Positions 36,360 through 40,045 of a stretch of DNA of 40,045 nucleotides are shown piece by piece. The stretch spans positions 1-40,045 of IMG/VR virus record IMGVR_UViG_3300029309_000098. One strand, 5' to 3'. A program made the position numbers and the translations under genes. Numbering within the stretch: the first letter of the stretch is position 1; each line of letters opens with the position of its first letter. Under the pieces are notes generated by a model that did no database searches, was not told the DNA's origin, and saw nothing but the letters and a program-made list of their open reading frames with translations. The stretch is from a virus.

Positions 36360-38951
36360 TCAAAGTCCTAAGTCTCTCACTACAGTCTCAGGTATGTCAC
36401 CTGCTGCTACCATGGCTTTCAGTAATGCATTAGCCATACCCTTTCGCTCATTGATGTCTCCACCATCAAGCACAGACTGTATGACCTCACGCTTCTCTTC
36501 GACTACCGAATTGAACTTCTCATCAATAGTGCCCTTGACAGATAGATACACAGCGTGAACAGTCTCCGCATCTTGACCGATACGATTGACTCTATCTTCT
36601 GCTTGCTCTTCCCACGCAGGTGACCACTCTCTTTCAATGAACACAACTGTGTCTGCTTTGGTAAGTGTGAGTCCTTCTTTGGCTGCTACTGTAGAACAAA
36701 TCATAACATCAATGTCACCACGCTGAAACGCATCTACTCTTTCTTGTCTCTTGTCTGCTGATACACTACCTGTAATCAATCCAATGTTACACTCATCTTT
36801 CAGTTCATCAACAAGTCCTTCGACTACATCTTTGTGATGAGCAAAGACAATGGTTGGTTTGCCTGTGACATTTCTGTATTCACGAACCCAATCAGCAGTG
36901 GCTGATATCTTTAGGATACCACAGTGGTGGCGTAACTCAGTAAGCATGTTCAAGACAAAGCCCGCAGGAATACTACCATACTCTTTGTGCATAGCATATT
37001 GATTCAACCATGTAGCCTGAGCGTTCTTGTATTCTTTCATCTCCTTTGGTGTAGGTATGACATCTACAATTTGTCTAATCTTGTCAGGCAATTCTTCCAT
37101 GACTTCTTTCTTGAGCCTACGAATAGTGAAGGCTCTTGTTCTCTCATGTAACTCACCTTCATTGGATGAGCCATTGAAATCCCAACCCCAACCATTGTGT
37201 GAAGCATTACAGTATTGCTTAGCATAGGCAAAGAAGTTACCAAACTCAGTTGGCCTGAGTAGGTTGAGTGTGGTAAAGAATTCAATAGGTCTGTTGGTAA
37301 TAGCAGTGCCGGACAAACAGATGATGTCCTTGCTTGTGTTAGCCACAGATAGTGACGCTTGTGTGCGCTGAGCCTTACTATTCTTAAGATAGTGTGACTC
37401 ATCAAAGATGACTATGTTGAAGCCACGCTCTTCAAGTGCAAGTTGTTGTTTCTTCATGAGGTCATAGTTGATGACTACTACATCAGTCTGTGGTATCTCG
37501 GACTTGCCATTCTTGACAGCCTCAACTGTGAGGTTGGGTAACCATGTGGTGAACTCCTTGACCCAATTGTATTTGACATTGGCAGGGGCAACTACTAGGA
37601 CAGGATGATTCTCAGGATGTAGTGCTGCATACGACAGGGCTTGGATAGTCTTACCCACACCCATGTCATCTCCAATCAAAGCACGACCACCGGCTAACTC
37701 ACAGAAGCGAACACCGACATACTGGAAGGGATACAACTCTCTACCCTCGGGGAACTGTTCGGATAGTCTTGCTTTCATTTCATCTATTTTCGCTTGGTCA
37801 GTCAAAGCAGCAGCAGAAGATAGTGCAATACGCTCAGCCTGTGACTCTACCACTGCACCCATTCCATCTATAGAAGCGATAGCGTCGGACAATGGTTGAT
37901 AGATTCCATCTAGTCTGCGAGTAAGGAATGCTGCTTGAGACACAGGAACTTTCCACGCCTTGCGAGAAGCATCCCACTTACGACCCATGACTCCTTTGAC
38001 AATGCTCATAACCTTCTGTCGTAGGTCAGCGTCTTTGAGCCACGGCCACTTGAGGACTAGAACATCAGCCTCGATAGTAGCAGACACAGCAGGGTCAGTG
38101 ACTGCCTTGGATGTATCAGGCTTTGGTGCTTTGGTTGCCAATGTAAGTAGTTGCTCACTAAAGAATCCATGCTTCTCAAAGATAGTAGCAGCGTCGGTTA
38201 GTGTCTCAGGTGTGTAAGTGAGTGACCAAAACTCTCCGTTCCATTTGATAGCAGGGAAGCCAAGCGAGGACTTCAACTCATCCTTGACAGCATCATGCCT
38301 AGGGAAACGAAGCGATACTCTTCGTGACTTCTTAGGCCACCGCCTTGCTGAATCATTCTTACCATACCATACATCCTCATAGACTTCAGCCTTGACTGTC
38401 ATAACCTCACGCAAAGATGCTTGTGTTTTTATGTATGAAGCAAGTGTTTCTTGATACAATACATTCAACTCATCCGGCTGTGAGATGGTATCTCCTGAGC
38501 AGTGCTCTTGCATATACTCAAGGCACATCTTCATGACTTCTTCATCAAAGGTCATAGCATCCATAGCCGTGGCTGCTTTCTTACCATCCTTGAACAAAGA
38601 CTTGAACGCACTTCTTAGTTTGTTCTGTGCTGCTGCCTTGGCTTTAGCCTTGACACCGATAGCAGTCATGTCCTTGAGGAATGAATCAACATCTACATGA
38701 GAAGGTATACCACACCACTCCATTAGTTGTGGTATCTGTGTCTTTCTGTATTTGTAGAATCTTTCAGCAGCCTCTACATACAAAGTTTCAGGGATATCTT
38801 CACGCTTGTATAGACCTTCAAAGAATGGTGCATCACCCGCATTCGGGCCGATGTGGTCACGCACTCTATCTACATGAACCTCACAAAACTTGTCAATCAA
38901 TTTACGCATTACTTCTTTGGTTACTAATTTCTTACTCTTCATATCAATCAC
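36360..38951 (-). CDS. SNF2/SMARCAL1-like DNA helicase-translocase
   Basis: The protein has 863 residues. The SF2/SNF2 motor occupies about 405-850: GDDMGVGKTIQ (427-437, motif I), IFDESHYLKN (515-524, motif II), SGTAITNRP (motif III), a motif V region around STVAAKEGLTL and the EDRVNRIGQ of motif VI. The N-terminal 400 residues are helical with a domain near 205-350 (SLRFPRHDAVKDEL, AIKWNGEFWSLTY) that recalls the HARP-type regions of annealing helicases. It would remodel or reanneal stalled forks. The GTG at 38951 overlaps the upstream stop; an ATG at 38942 is an alternative. It is first in its unit behind a TATA box. Confidence 0.88.
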   Translation of the reverse strand: MIDMKSKKLVTKEVMRKLIDKFCEVHVDRVRDHIGPNAGDAPFFEGLYKREDIPETLYVEAAERFYKYRKTQIPQLMEWCGIPSHVDVDSFLKDMTAIGVKAKAKAAAQNKLRSAFKSLFKDGKKAATAMDAMTFDEEVMKMCLEYMQEHCSGDTISQPDELNVLYQETLASYIKTQASLREVMTVKAEVYEDVWYGKNDSARRWPKKSRRVSLRFPRHDAVKDELKSSLGFPAIKWNGEFWSLTYTPETLTDAATIFEKHGFFSEQLLTLATKAPKPDTSKAVTDPAVSATIEADVLVLKWPWLKDADLRQKVMSIVKGVMGRKWDASRKAWKVPVSQAAFLTRRLDGIYQPLSDAIASIDGMGAVVESQAERIALSSAAALTDQAKIDEMKARLSEQFPEGRELYPFQYVGVRFCELAGGRALIGDDMGVGKTIQALSYAALHPENHPVLVVAPANVKYNWVKEFTTWLPNLTVEAVKNGKSEIPQTDVVVINYDLMKKQQLALEERGFNIVIFDESHYLKNSKAQRTQASLSVANTSKDIICLSGTAITNRPIEFFTTLNLLRPTEFGNFFAYAKQYCNASHNGWGWDFNGSSNEGELHERTRAFTIRRLKKEVMEELPDKIRQIVDVIPTPKEMKEYKNAQATWLNQYAMHKEYGSIPAGFVLNMLTELRHHCGILKISATADWVREYRNVTGKPTIVFAHHKDVVEGLVDELKDECNIGLITGSVSADKRQERVDAFQRGDIDVMICSTVAAKEGLTLTKADTVVFIEREWSPAWEEQAEDRVNRIGQDAETVHAVYLSVKGTIDEKFNSVVEEKREVIQSVLDGGDINERKGMANALLKAMVAAGDIPETVVRDLGL

Positions 38952-39220
38952 TCTCCTATATTCTGTTGCTTTATATACTCAGCATCTTGCTCTATGAGTT
39001 TCCATAATGGATAACACAAGACTTCAGTGCTGTGGGGTGCATGGACTAGGGTTTCGTATACACCCATGTCCTGCAAAGCATACCCCTCTTCTTTCATCTC
39101 ATCACGCCACTCATCAAAATCTCTCGACTTGATGTAGGTAACTGTAGGTTTGTCTAACAACTCACCCGTTATTGAATGTTCAACGATGACTCTATGCCAT
39201 GGTGGGAAATGCTTACTCAC
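38948..39220 (-). CDS. Unknown 90-aa protein
   Basis: The 90-residue protein has a GTG start overlapping the previous stop. It is mixed alpha/beta (HRVIVEHSITGELLDK, YIKSRDFDEWRDEMKEEG), with no motif recognised. Its 3' end carries the promoter of the SNF2-like gene. Confidence 0.5.
   Translation of the reverse strand: MSKHFPPWHRVIVEHSITGELLDKPTVTYIKSRDFDEWRDEMKEEGYALQDMGVYETLVHAPHSTEVLCYPLWKLIEQDAEYIKQQNIGE
38964..38980 (-). promoter_or_regulatory. TATA promoter of SNF2-like helicase
   Basis: The - strand reads GAGTATATAAAGCAACA, one or two bases off consensus, about 22 bp before the GTG at 38951 and inside the 3' end of the 38948 gene. Confidence 0.65.
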
Positions 39221-39579
39221 TGTATCTCCTCCTTTGATTCATCAGTCTTTGGTATACGACCCCACTGCTTACCAGTTGGGTTAGGGTTGTATACAATATC
39301 CCAATCACCATCCCACTCTTCACCGTTAAGAAACCAATCCCAGTTTCGCTGTTGTATATGCACATGAGGCAGTGCGTTTAGTCTGTCTTTGGTTGTCACT
39401 GTAGACCAACCGCAGTTGGTAATCTTGAGTGTGCCATCAACCTCATGGCAAGCGATAGTGTTACCATGAAGTTTCAGGTAAGCAGCACCGTCGCTGTCTA
39501 CTTCTACTCTTGTGTTCCCTCGCTTAAACTTCTCATGGTTCATTAATGCCTTGCTTGCTAGTCTGCTTATCTCTCTCAT
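39217..39579 (-). CDS. Conserved phage-type protein, GW-TTK-RLN family
   Basis: The protein has 120 residues from the ATG at 39579, which has GGAG 8 bases upstream; a GTG at 39588 is possible. The order LHGNTIACHEVDG, ITNCGWSTVTTKDRLNALP and a Trp-rich IQQRNWDWFLNG matches a hypothetical protein family common in phages and marine viruses. Its function is not established. Confidence 0.6.
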   Translation of the reverse strand: MREISRLASKALMNHEKFKRGNTRVEVDSDGAAYLKLHGNTIACHEVDGTLKITNCGWSTVTTKDRLNALPHVHIQQRNWDWFLNGEEWDGDWDIVYNPNPTGKQWGRIPKTDESKEEIQ

Positions 39580-39584
39580 CTCAA

Positions 39585-39884
39585 TCACTCCATGTCAGCA
39601 AAACCATTCAACTTCAAGCACGCACCGCAGCACTGTAGTCCATCGGGGTGGCACTCTTCATGTAGCACTCGGTAAGTAGTAGTTTCATCTGCACTAACAA
39701 CAGTCACTGCTGAGTCTATGCTCAGTGGTGTGTCTGTGTATGCATGCTCGGGAATAATTTGTTCGTTGTATTCCGGTTCGTAGCACCCGCACTCATAATA
39801 ACTTTCATGAGTGTCTAAGTTGTATACCTCGACAGTTTGGTGGTCACAAGTTTGGCAATTGATTTCAATGGTTTCGGTTTCCAT
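39585..39884 (-). CDS. 99-aa Cys-rich zinc-binding protein
   Basis: The 99-residue protein has CQTC (10-13), a CGC cluster near 32-34, then HEECHPDGLQCCGAC (75-89), enough ligands for one or two zinc ions. It is acidic overall. It is first in its unit after a TATA box about 25 bp upstream, so a leaderless mRNA is predicted. The function is unknown. Confidence 0.6.
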   Translation of the reverse strand: METETIEINCQTCDHQTVEVYNLDTHESYYECGCYEPEYNEQIIPEHAYTDTPLSIDSAVTVVSADETTTYRVLHEECHPDGLQCCGACLKLNGFADME

Positions 39885-39900
39885 GATGATAGAAGAAGAT

Positions 39901-39917
39901 GTTGCTTTATATCCTAA
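39901..39917 (-). promoter_or_regulatory. Variant TATA promoter
   Basis: The - strand reads TTAGGATATAAAGCAAC, two or three bases off consensus, centre about 25 bp before the ATG at 39884. Confidence 0.65.
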
Positions 39918-39969
39918 ACATTTCAGTCTATCGTTTTTCAGGCTTTCAGTATTGCATGTAGATACTTAC

Positions 39970-40045
39970 TCACTCAAGGTTACAGAATTTGCATCCACTA
40001 ATTGATGATTCGTAAGTGACTACAGGTGAGTCTTGTATGTCGGGC
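39970..40045 (-). CDS. C-terminus of a gene running off the right edge
   Basis: The - strand frame is open from the right edge to a TGA at 39970-39972, giving the last 24 residues of a protein ending GCKFCNLE, with a CxxC pair. Only this tail is visible, so no family can be named. The gap to the next gene (39918-39969) shows no other clear element. Confidence 0.4.
   Translation of the reverse strand, partial: PDIQDSPVVTYESSISGCKFCNLE

Noticed and set aside
39918-39969. Possible tRNA or small RNA in the right-end gap
   Set aside because: Too short for a tRNA and no cloverleaf or stable stem was seen.

Overview
The window looks like part of the genome of a tailed double-stranded DNA virus of a marine planktonic archaeon. 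It most resembles the magroviruses, viruses assigned to Marine Group II Euryarchaeota (now Poseidoniales). The evidence is the gene mix: a family B DNA polymerase, PCNA-like clamp, RFC-small-subunit-like clamp loader, archaeo-eukaryotic primase, XPF/ERCC4-type nuclease, RadA-like ATPase and a group II chaperonin (thermosome), alongside tail-fibre-like structural genes and archaeal TATA-box promoters. No database search was possible, so the assignment rests on recognised motifs. No rRNA, tRNA, integrase, IS element or CRISPR array was seen.

Layout: positions 2-6475 are on the + strand and hold the end of a structural operon: four tail or virion proteins (one a 784-aa fibre-like protein with a poly-glycine hinge), a linker-containing distal protein, a SAM-dependent methyltransferase-like protein and a 35-residue membrane microprotein. 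From 6456 to the right edge every gene is on the - strand, converging on the structural operon with a 20-bp overlap of the 3' ends.

Positions 6.5-23.6 kb (-) are the replication and repair block. In transcription order: a 191-aa unknown protein, a TFB-like cyclin-fold protein, a ligase-like protein with altered catalytic motifs, a 143-aa unknown, RFC, a probable RPA-like ssDNA-binding protein, a RadA-like ATPase, PCNA, PolB, a 48-aa protein with two PIP-box-like motifs, a DUF1599-like protein, a PD-(D/E)XK nuclease, a primase that appears to fuse PriS with the PriL Fe-S domain, a zinc-binding protein, an ERCC4 nuclease, a divergent MCM-like helicase, a DEDD exonuclease, the thermosome and two zinc ribbons.

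Positions 23.6-40 kb (-) are an accessory region of small overlapping genes. It includes a winged-helix protein and a PC4-like protein; a pair formed by an ATP-grasp/phosphohistidine-domain protein and a tyrosine-phosphatase/zinc-ribbon fusion; an ArdC-type antirestriction protein; a SNF2/SMARCAL1-like helicase; and many Cys-rich microproteins.

The - strand is divided into transcription units by a repeated promoter, 5'-TTAGTATATAAAGCAGC-3' on the - strand. It occurs about a dozen times immediately upstream of the first gene of each unit, often at a distance that predicts leaderless mRNA. Inside units most genes overlap by 4-14 bp (ATGA or GTGA), and many Glu-rich C-termini double as the Shine-Dalgarno of the next gene. 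The most unusual items are the tandem-PIP microprotein, the phosphotransferase-like/phosphatase pair, the viral transcription-factor set beside a uniform promoter family, and a roughly 22-bp DNA repeat present three times in unrelated contexts.
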